DNA from: Alcanivorax sp.
GTDB lineage: Bacteria; Pseudomonadota; Gammaproteobacteria; Pseudomonadales; Alcanivoracaceae
Reading direction: 5' to 3'
NCBI RefSeq assembly: GCF_017794965.1
Contig: NZ_CP051240.1
Location: forward strand, 496,001 to 560,000
Length of the DNA: 64,000 nucleotides
A program made the position numbers and the translations under genes. Below, in pieces: positions 1 through 8,217 of the stretch. The notes beneath the pieces are model-generated. The model was given only the letters and a program-made list of their open reading frames with translations, did no database searches and had not been told where the DNA came from. The number at the start of each line of letters is the position of its first letter. Position 1 is the stretch's first letter.

Positions 1-465
1 CCGGATGATTTCTACGATGACTATTCCGGAACATCCCTGTTCCCCGCTGATAGTGGCACAGCTGTCGCGCACCTCGATGAGTCAGATATGGACTTCGATG
101 CCGAAGGCCGTTATCTGAAAGGCACTCTCCTGGTTGAAACTCGTGGGAAGCTGTCAGCCAATCTGCCCGAAATGGATGTCAAGCTGGTGGCTGCGCGTAG
201 TGGCTACGCACTGGGTGAGGCGACACTGGATCTTTCCTGGGACGGTGATTCACTGAAAGTGATTTATCCTTATTCCGGTGACGGTAGCAATAGCGCGACG
301 CTGGAAGACGGTGAAGGCACGATAATGACAGTGGTTTTCGATGATAGTGCTGAAACCGTTACAGGTGATATTCGCAAGGATGGCACCGTTTACGGGACCT
401 TCCGTGAGGAAAATGGGCAGTACATCATCAGCTGGATCGATAATACCATCGAGTCCTTGTACTAA
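1..465 (+). CDS. Hypothetical protein, 5'-truncated by window edge
   Basis: The reading frame is open from base 1 and stops with TAA at 463-465, so the start lies outside the window; the first internal ATG is at 88. The visible 154 residues are acidic and hydrophilic, with short alternating strands suggestive of an all-beta secreted or surface domain. No catalytic motif or family is recognised. A strong terminator follows 20 bp after the stop, so this is the last gene of its transcript. Confidence 0.6.
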   Translation, partial: PDDFYDDYSGTSLFPADSGTAVAHLDESDMDFDAEGRYLKGTLLVETRGKLSANLPEMDVKLVAARSGYALGEATLDLSWDGDSLKVIYPYSGDGSNSATLEDGEGTIMTVVFDDSAETVTGDIRKDGTVYGTFREENGQYIISWIDNTIESLY

Positions 466-485
466 ACGTCAATGCTAGAGTCTGG

Positions 486-510
486 GGCCGCCTGCGGGCG
501 GCCTTTTTTT
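486..510 (+). terminator. Rho-independent terminator
   Basis: Perfect 7-bp stem (486-492 with 497-503), a TGCG loop and seven T's at 504-510. It ends the transcript of the preceding gene and sits just ahead of the next start codon at 514. Confidence 0.9.
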
Positions 511-513
511 GTT

Positions 514-1554
514 ATGCGGTATCTCTTTTTTCTGTTGTTTTTTGTGGTCATGCCCCTTGGTGCGGAAGAGCTGGACTTTTCGGTATCAAGCCGTTCGGTG
601 AGTGAACCAATGGCCATCAAGGGTTTTGCCGATCAGTGGAGCAATACGCTACATCGTGGCGATATTGCCTGGACGAGAAACCGTCTTGAGGCCGGGGTGC
701 GAAAGGGCGCTTTCAGAGTCGGCTACATTCAGCGCTATGACTATGCGTTGACGTTCAATGATGAGACTGCGGATTTGTACTATCGCTCGGAAAATGATCT
801 TCCTGAGCCAGAAGGGGATGTGCCTGTTCGGTTGAATGCCTGGCATATGCGAACACAGGGGGCGAAATTTTCCTGGCGTTGGACTGCAGGAGCGTTTCAC
901 GTAGAGCCGGCCTTGTCGCTGCTGTCTGGCTGGCAATTTCAGGACGGAAGCCTGGATGGATTTCTGAGAAATGAGAGCGGCGAACTGAGCGGTCAGGCCG
1001 AGCTGGACTACCGCTATTCTCAGGATTTGTTGCTCGATCATCAATTCGAGAGGCCTGCTGGTACGGGGCTGGCCTTGGACCTGACGTTGCGTTGGATAGG
1101 TGAAGGGCAGGGTGTCATCCTCGACATTCAGGATGCCTATGGCCGTATGTGGTGGCGAGATGCACCTTATACAAAAGGGACGTTCAATACGGTGGATCGC
1201 GATACTCCAGGAGAAGTGAAACTGGATCCGGCGTTTACTGGCAAGAGAAATACTGAGGATTATCAGCAAACATTGTCTTCCTATACCCGCGGAAGCTATT
1301 GGCTGGAGCAGTCAGGTTGGCGCTGGTCGGTAGAGGGCGAGTATTTTCTGGAGCGTCTATGGGTTCGCCCAGGAGTGAGCTGGACGCGCCTTTCTGGAAA
1401 CCCCTATATGGGATATGAGCTGAGAGATGGGCAGTGGCTGCTGGGGCTGAGAAGTGATGATGATCGCTGGTCTTTCGAGCTGGGTTCCGACACGTTCAAG
1501 CTCGAGAATTCTCGTTCGCTAACGGTAAATGCGGGTTATTCATTGCTTTGGTAA
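514..1554 (+). CDS. Exported hypothetical protein, possible outer-membrane barrel
   Basis: 346 aa. An ATG in the same frame at 472 would read through the terminator; the ATG at 514 is chosen because it gives a textbook signal peptide, a hydrophobic run after MRY ending LGA before EELDF. The mature protein is rich in Trp, Tyr and alternating polar/hydrophobic stretches and ends in Leu-Leu-Trp with aromatic spacing, as outer-membrane barrels often do. No family is recognised. The upstream terminator means it must have its own promoter or rely on read-through, and its Shine-Dalgarno is not obvious. Confidence 0.6.
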   Translation: MRYLFFLLFFVVMPLGAEELDFSVSSRSVSEPMAIKGFADQWSNTLHRGDIAWTRNRLEAGVRKGAFRVGYIQRYDYALTFNDETADLYYRSENDLPEPEGDVPVRLNAWHMRTQGAKFSWRWTAGAFHVEPALSLLSGWQFQDGSLDGFLRNESGELSGQAELDYRYSQDLLLDHQFERPAGTGLALDLTLRWIGEGQGVILDIQDAYGRMWWRDAPYTKGTFNTVDRDTPGEVKLDPAFTGKRNTEDYQQTLSSYTRGSYWLEQSGWRWSVEGEYFLERLWVRPGVSWTRLSGNPYMGYELRDGQWLLGLRSDDDRWSFELGSDTFKLENSRSLTVNAGYSLLW

Positions 1555-1585
1555 CGGTCCCTCAGAGGTTGGCTGATTGCAAGCA

Positions 1586-1984
1586 TTACGGTTTTTGCCT
1601 GATGTCCTTCGTTGGTAGCTGGGGGCCGATGATGCCGACAATGGCGCCTCGCGGTACTTGGAAACTCAGGTCTTCGTAAAGCAGCTTGTGGTCGAATTCC
1701 TTGGCAACGCCGTTCAGCTCGAACACCTGCTCATCAAGACGCTCGCCCGGCGGGGTGTAGAGTTCCTGGGTTTCGTTGCGCTTCTGGAATTCCTGGCTGG
1801 CCAGTTCCTCGAATGCGGCCATCCGGGCCATGATCTTCAGCAGGGTGGATTTACCCGCGCCGTTCAGACCCAGTACGCCGATCTTGGCGCCGGGGAAGAA
1901 GGACAGGGAGACGTCTTTCAGGATGTGCTTCTTGGGCGGGACAACCTTGCCCTCCTTGTCCATGGTGAAAATGTACTGACTTAT
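1586..1984 (-). pseudogene. ettA: Remnant of ABC-F translation factor EttA, start codon lost and internally deleted
   Basis: The translation begins QYIFTMDKEGKVVPPKKHILK and continues through the EttA Walker A region (GLNGAGKSTLLKIMA). It then jumps straight to the inter-domain linker (FEELASQEFQKRNET) and the start of the second ATPase domain (GAIVGIIGP), after which homology stops. Of about 555 residues in EttA only about 120 remain; the signature, Walker B and toggle-switch regions are gone. The expected start codon is ATA (1984-1982), with a good GGAG Shine-Dalgarno at normal spacing, so the initiation codon itself appears mutated. An internal ATG at 1963 leaves a 125-codon ORF. An intact ettA presumably lies elsewhere, because the factor is normally conserved; I cannot check this. 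Confidence 0.85.
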
Positions 1985-2162
1985 AAACTCCGACCGCAGT
2001 GTCGTTAAGTGTGCGGGGCTGGACAGAAGGCAAGTCCCGAGGCCCCGGCGGAATGGCGCCTAAGCTAACGGAATAGTGCTGAATTTGGAAGGTTTGCAGC
2101 GTTGGCGGGCTATCCCGCAGAGGGCGAAAAGTATGGGGAAATGCGCAATACAGAGTCAGGGT

Positions 2163-2190
2163 GGAAACCGGGGATGCCGGGTTCCACCCT
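2163..2190 (-). terminator. Hairpin after the lipoprotein gene
   Basis: An imperfect inverted repeat (GGGTGGAA...TTCCACCC with an inner CCGG pairing) lies 8-35 bp past the stop of the lipoprotein gene on the minus strand. It has no clear U-tract, so termination is only likely. Confidence 0.4.
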
Positions 2191-2197
2191 GTGCCCG

Positions 2198-3214
2198 TTA
2201 GAAAGGCATGGCGTTGGCGGTGAAGGTCAGCGTCAGATCAAAGTCCTTGCTTTGACCCAGCGCTTCCACGTTGCCGGCCAGGCTGGCCGTAATCACGGTG
2301 CCGTCATCGCCGAGTCGGGTGCCGTTCAATGCCTTTATGCTCAGGGAACCAACCCTTGCGCTGCCGGCTTCGTCGGCTACCAGTGTCACGATCTGGTCCT
2401 TGAGTTGCTGGACGGTGATGGGCTGGCTCATCGGGTAAGGCTCGCTGCCCGTTGCCGCCTGCCCGTCAATGGTGCCGTCGTAGTCCAGTGTCCAGGTGAC
2501 GAAATAGCCGGCAAACAGGCTGCCAAGGCTGTCTTCAACATCGTTGAGGCCGGTGCTGATACCGATATTGCCATTATGGGCCAGTTCATCCAGTCCGTCC
2601 TGGACGGCTGTGGGCAGGCTGTCTGACGGGATCAGGCTGTTGAAAAAATTGAACCCGTCCAGGGTGCCGGCAATCTCCGTCAGGTTCTCGGCAAAACTCT
2701 GGTTGCAGTAATTGTTCTGCGGGGCCAGCTCCCAGTTGTCCCAGTTGTCGAACAGGTCCGCACTGATGGCCGTCGTCTGATCCATGGTGTAGTGGGTCAG
2801 TGCATTGGCGTTGACCCGGTTGCCGGAGGCATAGACGGTGTTGCACAAGACAGAGTAATACTCGGTATTCTCGGCACCGTTGACGGTGGCGCGGATCAGC
2901 ACCGGGGCCTTCAGGCCGAAGAAGGGATCGGTCGCATCGGTGTCCCCTTCCTCGAATTCGTCATTCCAGACGAAGCGGCCGGCACTGTCAGTGGTCAGCC
3001 GTTTGGCGTCGCCATGGGCGTCCTTGATGTCCACGGTCGCCCCCACAGCAGGGCTTCCGCTGCTTTCGGTGACCGTGCCTTGCAGCAGCGTGGCCGCGGT
3101 CATGTCATCGTCGTCACTGTCGCTGTCGGTCAGGTCCGTCAGTTTGCAGCCGCTCAGCGTGATTCCCGCCAGTGCGGCAACCATGGCCAAACGGTGATTC
3201 TTTAATTCCATCAT
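2198..3214 (-). CDS. Exported lipoprotein, function unknown
   Basis: 338 aa starting at MMELKNHR, behind a strong AAGGGGGAA Shine-Dalgarno. The N-terminal signal ends in a lipobox LSGC (Cys23), followed by an Asp/Ser-rich linker. Next comes a carboxypeptidase-regulatory-like beta region (roughly residues 45-85, TLLQGTVTESSGSPAVGATV), then an acidic body without recognised motifs. The start is 13 bp from the stop of the upstream TraF-like gene, so the two are almost certainly co-transcribed, suggesting a joint envelope function. A longer upstream reading frame exists but lacks a ribosome site. Confidence 0.7.
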   Translation of the reverse strand: MMELKNHRLAMVAALAGITLSGCKLTDLTDSDSDDDDMTAATLLQGTVTESSGSPAVGATVDIKDAHGDAKRLTTDSAGRFVWNDEFEEGDTDATDPFFGLKAPVLIRATVNGAENTEYYSVLCNTVYASGNRVNANALTHYTMDQTTAISADLFDNWDNWELAPQNNYCNQSFAENLTEIAGTLDGFNFFNSLIPSDSLPTAVQDGLDELAHNGNIGISTGLNDVEDSLGSLFAGYFVTWTLDYDGTIDGQAATGSEPYPMSQPITVQQLKDQIVTLVADEAGSARVGSLSIKALNGTRLGDDGTVITASLAGNVEALGQSKDFDLTLTFTANAMPF

Positions 3215-3227
3215 GATGATTTCCCCC

Positions 3228-4403
3228 TTAAATCTTGAAGCCCAGTTGCAGCGCAACGCCGAGCGTGTCTCCGTCGCCGGTAGCGGCACTCAGATCCAGG
3301 TTGAAGCGGTCAAAGGGCGTGATGCCAATGCCCGCGGTCAACAGGTCGGACACATTGCTCTTGATGTCAGTGCGGTAACCGGCACGGAAGTGAAAGTGCC
3401 TCCCTGCCGAGAATTCGGCACCGGCACGCAGGAACTGGGTGTCTTCCAGCAATGCATAGCCATTGCGCTTGGTCAGATCCAGGTTGGCCTCCAGTTTCAG
3501 CCAGTCGTTATGCTGGAAGCCCACGGCGGTGGTGATCACCGGCGCCATCTTGTACTCGCTGTCGCTGGGTCCGGAAAAGGTTTTCGGAATCAGGTTCTCG
3601 ACCGTGGCCGCCACGGTGTACTGCTGCTTGTCGCCCAGCCGGGTCAGCGCCCCCAGGTCCAGGTTGAGGTGGGTGTGGGATTCCGTGTTGTCGGAGTCGG
3701 TCATGTCGTCCGCTTCAAAGGCGGACGCGGTTTCCGAGTAGTGAATCAGTTCCACCGTTTGCAGTTTCAGCGTGGCGCCAGCGTCAATGGCCTGCCCCTG
3801 GATGTCGAACTGATGGCCGCCCATAAGGCCGTATTCATGCAGCCAGACCAGGGAGGCGTCCGCGGTGGAATCCAGATCGTCTTCTGTAGCCAGGCCGTCA
3901 GCAATGTCCTCCAGCACCTGGCGGTCAGTGTCCACATAGGTGATCCCCACCCCTGCTGACGCCTTGGCCCGGGCAACGAAGGCGGCCGGCAGCTTGTGAT
4001 TAGGCAGGCCGACCATGATTGCGCCGCCTGCGTCCAGCTGAACCTGACTTTTGCTCAGTGCTTGCAGCTCCTGCTCCGCGCTGTCCACGGCCTGGTCTCG
4101 CTGCGGACCGGCGGGTGGCGCATTGTCTTCCAGGTCCTCGACCTGATCGCCAAAGTCGTCCAGGCCTTCGACCATGCTGTCCTTGTCCGAAGCCAGTACC
4201 CCCACATTCAGGCCAAGGCTGAAATCGTCGTTTTCATCGAATCGATTGATCAGTGCCGGGTTGTAGATGGCCTGGTTGTATTCTCCCATGGTCATGCCTG
4301 TGCCCCCGCGAGCCATAGCCCGGGCATCGTAGATGTCCGCGCCTGCCAGGGCTGGCATCAGGGAGGTGGTCGAAATGGCGACCGCCAACATCCTGAGTTT
4401 CAT
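3228..4403 (-). CDS. TraF-like outer-membrane protein (PF13729 type)
   Basis: 391 aa from MKLRMLAVAIS, which follows a GAAGGG Shine-Dalgarno; an in-frame ATG eight codons upstream (4427) has none. The signal peptide ends ALAGA. The mature N-terminus DIYDARAMARGGTGMT and the following NPAL segment match the family annotated as conjugal transfer protein TraF. Despite the name, that family is mostly chromosomal, FadL/OmpP1-like outer-membrane barrels. The C-terminus ends LQLGFKI with barrel-type alternation. No other conjugation genes are nearby, so a conjugative role is unlikely. It is first in an operon with the lipoprotein gene. Confidence 0.75.
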   Translation of the reverse strand: MKLRMLAVAISTTSLMPALAGADIYDARAMARGGTGMTMGEYNQAIYNPALINRFDENDDFSLGLNVGVLASDKDSMVEGLDDFGDQVEDLEDNAPPAGPQRDQAVDSAEQELQALSKSQVQLDAGGAIMVGLPNHKLPAAFVARAKASAGVGITYVDTDRQVLEDIADGLATEDDLDSTADASLVWLHEYGLMGGHQFDIQGQAIDAGATLKLQTVELIHYSETASAFEADDMTDSDNTESHTHLNLDLGALTRLGDKQQYTVAATVENLIPKTFSGPSDSEYKMAPVITTAVGFQHNDWLKLEANLDLTKRNGYALLEDTQFLRAGAEFSAGRHFHFRAGYRTDIKSNVSDLLTAGIGITPFDRFNLDLSAATGDGDTLGVALQLGFKI

Positions 4404-4651
4404 TCTTTTTGATCCCTTCAGTTTCATATTTATGTCAAGCGGGAATCAGTCTAAATGATGGGTATGGGGGGGGGCATACCTCATTTGGGGGATGAATGAT
4501 GCTCTGTATAGGAGGAAGGGGCTGGCGTGTCCACAGAATCGGGGGTGAGCAGGGCTGCGGTTTGGCATGAGGCGTCTTCATGTGTCTTTAGCGTCGGTTT
4601 TGGTTAGAATACGCGCCCTCGAATCCACCAAACTTAGTGCAGGGTTAGCCC

Positions 4652-5908
4652 ATGTTCCCGAAATCCATGTCCATTGCCGAGTTCGATCCGGAAATCCAGG
4701 CGGCCATCGAGGCCGAGGAAGTCCGTCAGGAAGAGCATATCGAACTGATCGCTTCTGAAAACTATGCCTCCCCGCGGGTCATGGAAGCCCAGGGCTCCGT
4801 ACTGACCAACAAGTACGCGGAAGGCTACCCCGGCAAGCGCTACTACGGTGGCTGTGAAAACGTGGATGTGGTGGAACAGCTGGCCATCGACCGTGCCTGT
4901 GAGCTGTTTGGGGCCGACTGGGCCAACGTTCAGCCGCACTCCGGTTCCCAGGCCAACGCCGCCGTCTACATGGCGGTGCTGAAGGCCGGGGACACCGTGC
5001 TGGGCATGAGCCTGGACGCGGGCGGTCACCTGACCCACGGCGCCAAGCCGAACTTCTCCGGCAAGACCTACAACGCCATCCAGTACGGGCTGGACAACGA
5101 GACCGGCCTGATCGACTACGAGCAGGTAGAAACCCTGGCCCGTGAGCACAAGCCGAAGATGATCGTAGCGGGCTTCTCTGCCTACTCCCAGGTCGTGGAC
5201 TGGCAGCGTTTCCGCGATATCGCCGACGAAGTGGGCGCCATTCTGCTGGTGGACATGGCCCACGTGGCTGGTCTGGTTGCGGCGGGCGTGTACCCGAGCC
5301 CGGTGGGCATTGCCGACATCACCACCACCACCACCCACAAGACCCTGGGCGGCCCCCGTGGTGGTCTGATCATGGGCAAGGCCAACGAAGAGATTCAGAA
5401 GAAGATCAACTCAGCCGTCTTCCCCGGTGGCCAGGGTGGTCCGCTGGAGCACGTGATTGCCGCCAAGGCGATCTGCTTCAAGGAAGCCATGCAGGCTGAC
5501 TTCAAGGGCTACCAGGAATTGGTAGTGAAGAACGCCCAGGCCATGGCCAGCGTGTTCATCGAGCGCGGTTTCGACGTGGTCTCCAACGGCACCGAGAACC
5601 ACCTGTTCCTGCTCAGCCTGATCAAGCAGGACATCACCGGTAAAGATGCTGACGCCGCCCTGGGCCGCGCCAACATCACCGTGAACAAGAACGCCGTGCC
5701 CAACGATCCGCGTTCCCCGTTCGTCACCTCCGGCCTGCGCATCGGCTCCCCGTCCATCACCCGCCGTGGCTTCAATGAAGAAGACGCCAAAGCACTGGCT
5801 GGCTGGATCTGCGACATTCTCGACAACATGGGCGATGAGTCTGTGATTGAGAGTGTGAAAGGGAAGGTGAAAGAGATTTGTGCGCGTTTGCCGGTGTATG
5901 AGCGCTGA
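4652..5908 (+). CDS. glyA: Serine hydroxymethyltransferase
   Basis: 418 aa, full length. PLP-dependent enzyme converting serine plus tetrahydrofolate to glycine plus 5,10-methylene-THF, the main cytosolic one-carbon source. The PLP lysine is Lys230 in TTTHKTLGGPRGG; the N-terminal substrate segments (ASENYASPRVMEAQGS, NKYAEGYPGKRYYGG) are intact. The start has an AGGG Shine-Dalgarno 8 bp upstream; a TAGAAT -10-like box lies at 4605-4610. The stop codon abuts a heptad repeat arm (5908-5937). Codon use is strongly biased, as expected for a highly expressed gene. Confidence 0.97.
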   Translation: MFPKSMSIAEFDPEIQAAIEAEEVRQEEHIELIASENYASPRVMEAQGSVLTNKYAEGYPGKRYYGGCENVDVVEQLAIDRACELFGADWANVQPHSGSQANAAVYMAVLKAGDTVLGMSLDAGGHLTHGAKPNFSGKTYNAIQYGLDNETGLIDYEQVETLAREHKPKMIVAGFSAYSQVVDWQRFRDIADEVGAILLVDMAHVAGLVAAGVYPSPVGIADITTTTTHKTLGGPRGGLIMGKANEEIQKKINSAVFPGGQGGPLEHVIAAKAICFKEAMQADFKGYQELVVKNAQAMASVFIERGFDVVSNGTENHLFLLSLIKQDITGKDADAALGRANITVNKNAVPNDPRSPFVTSGLRIGSPSITRRGFNEEDAKALAGWICDILDNMGDESVIESVKGKVKEICARLPVYER

Positions 5909-6347
5909 ATTAATAGTTAATAATGAATAATTAATAGCTGGAGGCCACGGATGGCTGAAGGTAATGCGGCGCGGGAGAAATCCCGCGCTTTTGCTTTGCG
6001 GGTGGTGAATAGCTATCGCTTTCTGCAAAGTGAAAGAAAAGAATATGTGCTTAGTAAGCAGTTGCTGCGTAGTGGTACAGCAATTGGCGCGATGGTTCGT
6101 GAAGCTGAATATGCGGAAAGTCGTGCTGATTTCGTGCACAAGCTGCATATCGCATTAAAGGAAGCCAGTGAGACGGATTACTGGATAGACTTGTTATGCG
6201 ATTCTGGTTATTTCAACCCTGAAGCTGGTGCTTCATTACAGGCGGATGCCGAAGAACTGATCAAGCTGTTGACCGCCATTATCAAAACCACGAAGACTCG
6301 CAGTTAATGGTTTTTAGCTATTAACTATTAATTATTAACTATTAATT
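5908..6347. repeat. Heptad inverted-repeat element 1, carrying the IVP gene
   Basis: Left arm 5908-5937 (TTAATAG-type heptamers) and right arm 6318-6347 (CTATTAA-type) are near-perfect inverted copies with 7-bp periodicity. Between them lies a complete gene with its own GGAGG site (5951-6307). The unit starts at the glyA stop codon and ends just before the nrdR ribosome-binding site, as if inserted between the two genes. It is the only element of the family in this window whose loop contains a gene. Confidence 0.8.
5951..6307 (+). CDS. Four-helix-bundle protein of the 23S rRNA intervening-sequence (IVP) family
   Basis: 118 aa, normal length for PF05635/TIGR02436. Typical features are the N-terminal REKSRAFALRVVNSYRFL helix, the central LSKQLLRSGTAIGAMVREAEYAESRADFVHKLHIALKEASETDYWIDLL block and a C-terminal Lys-rich tail. 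Family members form pentamers with a basic surface; the relative Avd binds RNA and reverse transcriptase in diversity-generating retroelements, while most others have no known role. It has a good GGAGG site 6 bp before ATG. It sits between glyA and nrdR, flanked on both sides by inverted AT-rich heptad arms, unlike the GC-rich neighbours. This suggests a mobile or accessory unit. No reverse transcriptase is in the window. Confidence 0.85.
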   Translation: MAEGNAAREKSRAFALRVVNSYRFLQSERKEYVLSKQLLRSGTAIGAMVREAEYAESRADFVHKLHIALKEASETDYWIDLLCDSGYFNPEAGASLQADAEELIKLLTAIIKTTKTRS

Positions 6348-6356
6348 GAGGAACCC

Positions 6357-6839
6357 ATGCACTGTCCTTTCTGCGCTGCCCAAGACACAAAGGTGATCGA
6401 CTCCCGGCTGGTGGCTGATGGTGGGCAGGTGCGACGTCGGCGTGAGTGCCTCAGTTGTAATGAACGTTTCACCACTTTCGAAACTGCTGAGCTGGTGATG
6501 CCCCGGTTGGTGAAGTCCGATGGCACGCGTCAGCCATTTGATGAGGCCAAGCTGCGGGCCGGCATGCTGCGCGCGCTGGAGAAGCGGCCGGTGAGCATGG
6601 AAGATCTGGAAGCGGCGATCAGTCGGGTTTGCCACCGCCTTCGTGCCACCGGTGAGCGTGAATTACCTGCCCGGGAGCTGGGCGAGTTCGTGATGGAAGA
6701 GCTGCAGCAGCTTGATGATGTGGCTTATGTGCGCTTCGCCTCGGTGTATCGCAGTTTTCAGGATATCTCGGAGTTCTCTGCGGAAGTGGATCGTCTGCGC
6801 AGCAAGGGCGGCAGCAAGGATGACGATCTGGACAGGTAG
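6357..6839 (+). CDS. nrdR: Transcriptional repressor NrdR
   Basis: 160 aa. The N-terminal zinc ribbon has the CPFC...CLSC cysteine pairs, followed by RRRECLSCNERFTTFE, and then an ATP-cone domain (residues about 49-139). It represses ribonucleotide reductase operons in response to ATP/dATP. The ribosome site GAGGAA lies directly downstream of the right arm of heptad element 1. In gammaproteobacteria nrdR normally heads the ribD cluster; here it is separated from ribD by the bicarbonate permease and LysR genes. Confidence 0.96.
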   Translation: MHCPFCAAQDTKVIDSRLVADGGQVRRRRECLSCNERFTTFETAELVMPRLVKSDGTRQPFDEAKLRAGMLRALEKRPVSMEDLEAAISRVCHRLRATGERELPARELGEFVMEELQQLDDVAYVRFASVYRSFQDISEFSAEVDRLRSKGGSKDDDLDR

Positions 6840-6916
6840 CAAGTCGCGGGCTCTTGAGGGGCGATCGACGATGTCGCTCACCCCAGCGGTTCTTGTTATT
6901 TGTCTTCTCCTGTGAC

Positions 6917-6944
6917 GGCAGCCCTGGTGGCTGCCGTCTCTCTT
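6917..6944. terminator. Hairpin between convergent nrdR and permease genes
   Basis: Perfect 7-bp stem GGCAGCC/GGCTGCC (6917-6923, 6929-6935) followed by a T/C-rich stretch. It lies between convergent genes and could terminate nrdR; the U-tract is weak. Confidence 0.5.
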
Positions 6945-6978
6945 ATGTCTCTCTTGTTTTGGCACGGTGACGGGGTCG

Positions 6979-7926
6979 TCACGGGGTAACTCCACTGCCC
7001 TGAAGCCACTGTGCCAGGAGCAGGTAAAGGGGGATGCCTGCCAGCACATTGAAGGGAAAAGAGATGCCCAGAGAGGCTGCCATGGAGAGGGTGGGGTTGG
7101 CCTGGGGCAGTGCCACCCGCATGGCGGCAGGGACGGCGATGTAGGAGGCGCTGGCGCCCAGCACCGCCAGCAACGTCACCCCGCCCACGGATAAACCCAG
7201 CCCATGGCCCAGCAGAGCGCCCAGAGCGCCGGACAGCAATGGCATAAAGATCCCGAAGGCCGCCAGGAAGGGGCCGTCCTGTTTCAGCGCACTGAGTTGC
7301 TCGGTGGTGATCAGCCCCATCTTGAGCAGGAACAGCGCCAGTACACCCTGAAACAGTTCCATAAAGAAGGGCGAGATCTTGCCCAGGCTGTCACCGGAAA
7401 AGGCACCGATAAGCAGGCCGCCCACCATCAGCACAATGCCGGGGCTGAGCAGTGTCTCATGGGCCAGTTCCCGGCTGGCCAGCCCCGCAGACAGCCCTCG
7501 CGCCAGTATCAGTCCGACAATGATGGCCGGGATCTCCAGCAGCACCACGAACAGGGGGAGGTAAGCCTCATAGGTGACTCCGGCGGCATCCAGAACCGCC
7601 ACGGCAACCGCATAGGTGGCCACACTGACGCTGCCGTAGTGGGCGGCAATGGCGGCGGCATTGATTTTGTCCATGCCGCCAATCTGACGCAGCAGGGGGA
7701 AGGCCAGCAGCGGCAAAGCGGCACCAAAGCCAATCACCAGCAGCGACTGCCAGATGATGCGTGCGCTGGCATGTTCCGCCAGGGCGGCGCCCCCCTTCAG
7801 GCCGATGGCCAGCAACAGAAACAGTGTCAGGCTCTGATACAGCCCGGTGGGGAACGGCAATCGTACCTTCAGCACCCCGGCGACCAGACCCAGCACAAAG
7901 AACAACACCACCGCATCAAGCTGCAT
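6979..7926 (-). CDS. SbtA-type sodium-dependent bicarbonate permease
   Basis: 315 aa, about ten membrane segments in two inverted repeats (PF05982). Family-like blocks include LAIGLKGGAAL, YGSVSVATYAVA, LLKMGLIT and ANPTLSMAASLGISFPFN. SbtA imports bicarbonate with sodium; in heterotrophs it is thought to feed carboxylases under low CO2. The ATG at 7926 is used because GGGG stands 6 bp before it; longer in-frame starts lack a site. It overlaps the upstream small membrane gene by 11 bp (translational coupling). The divergent LysR gene is the likely regulator. No PII-like sbtB gene accompanies it. Confidence 0.85.
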   Translation of the reverse strand: MQLDAVVLFFVLGLVAGVLKVRLPFPTGLYQSLTLFLLLAIGLKGGAALAEHASARIIWQSLLVIGFGAALPLLAFPLLRQIGGMDKINAAAIAAHYGSVSVATYAVAVAVLDAAGVTYEAYLPLFVVLLEIPAIIVGLILARGLSAGLASRELAHETLLSPGIVLMVGGLLIGAFSGDSLGKISPFFMELFQGVLALFLLKMGLITTEQLSALKQDGPFLAAFGIFMPLLSGALGALLGHGLGLSVGGVTLLAVLGASASYIAVPAAMRVALPQANPTLSMAASLGISFPFNVLAGIPLYLLLAQWLQGSGVTP

Positions 7927-8122
7927 GGGCATCCCCTTCGCCAGCTGACGCGGCCGCTGTGTCGGGCCGGCGACCGGCCAACCAGGCCAGTGGCAACAAC
8001 GCGCCGCCAATCACGCCCAAAGGGGCGCCGGCATGGCCGTTCAGGGACAGGGTGGCGGCTAAAGCCAGATTGAGCAGTGCTACCAGGCAGATAAACAAAC
8101 GTTGACGGGTAATCAGTGACAT
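7916..8122 (-). CDS. Small two-helix membrane protein coupled to the bicarbonate permease
   Basis: 68 aa with a GGGAGG Shine-Dalgarno. Two predicted membrane segments (LFICLVALLNLALAATL and PLGVIGGALLPLAWLAG) are followed by a short Ala/Gly/Asp tail. The stop overlaps the start of the permease gene by 11 bp, so the two are one transcript and probably made in fixed ratio. No family is recognised; an accessory subunit or a translational coupler are both possible. Confidence 0.7.
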   Translation of the reverse strand: MSLITRQRLFICLVALLNLALAATLSLNGHAGAPLGVIGGALLPLAWLAGRRPDTAAASAGEGDAHAA

Positions 8123-8178
8123 AGGGCCTCCCTTATGAAAACGGGGGCATTATCCAGAGAAGCAATATTAGATAAAAA

Positions 8179-8195
8179 TAGATACTATCTAGTAT
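8179..8195. promoter_or_regulatory. AT-rich palindromes in the LysR/permease divergent promoter region
   Basis: Two overlapping perfect palindromes: TAGATA-C-TATCTA at 8179-8191 and ATACTA-TC-TAGTAT at 8182-8195, inside a 50-bp AT-rich stretch shared by the divergent genes. LysR-type regulators bind such interrupted dyads, so this is the best candidate operator for the adjacent regulator. Confidence 0.6.
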
Positions 8196-8217
8196 TTATA
8201 TAGATAAAGATCTAATT

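Noticed and set aside
3228..4403. Evidence for a conjugative element from the TraF-like gene
   Set aside because: The PF13729 family is mostly chromosomal and no other transfer genes, relaxase or origin are nearby.
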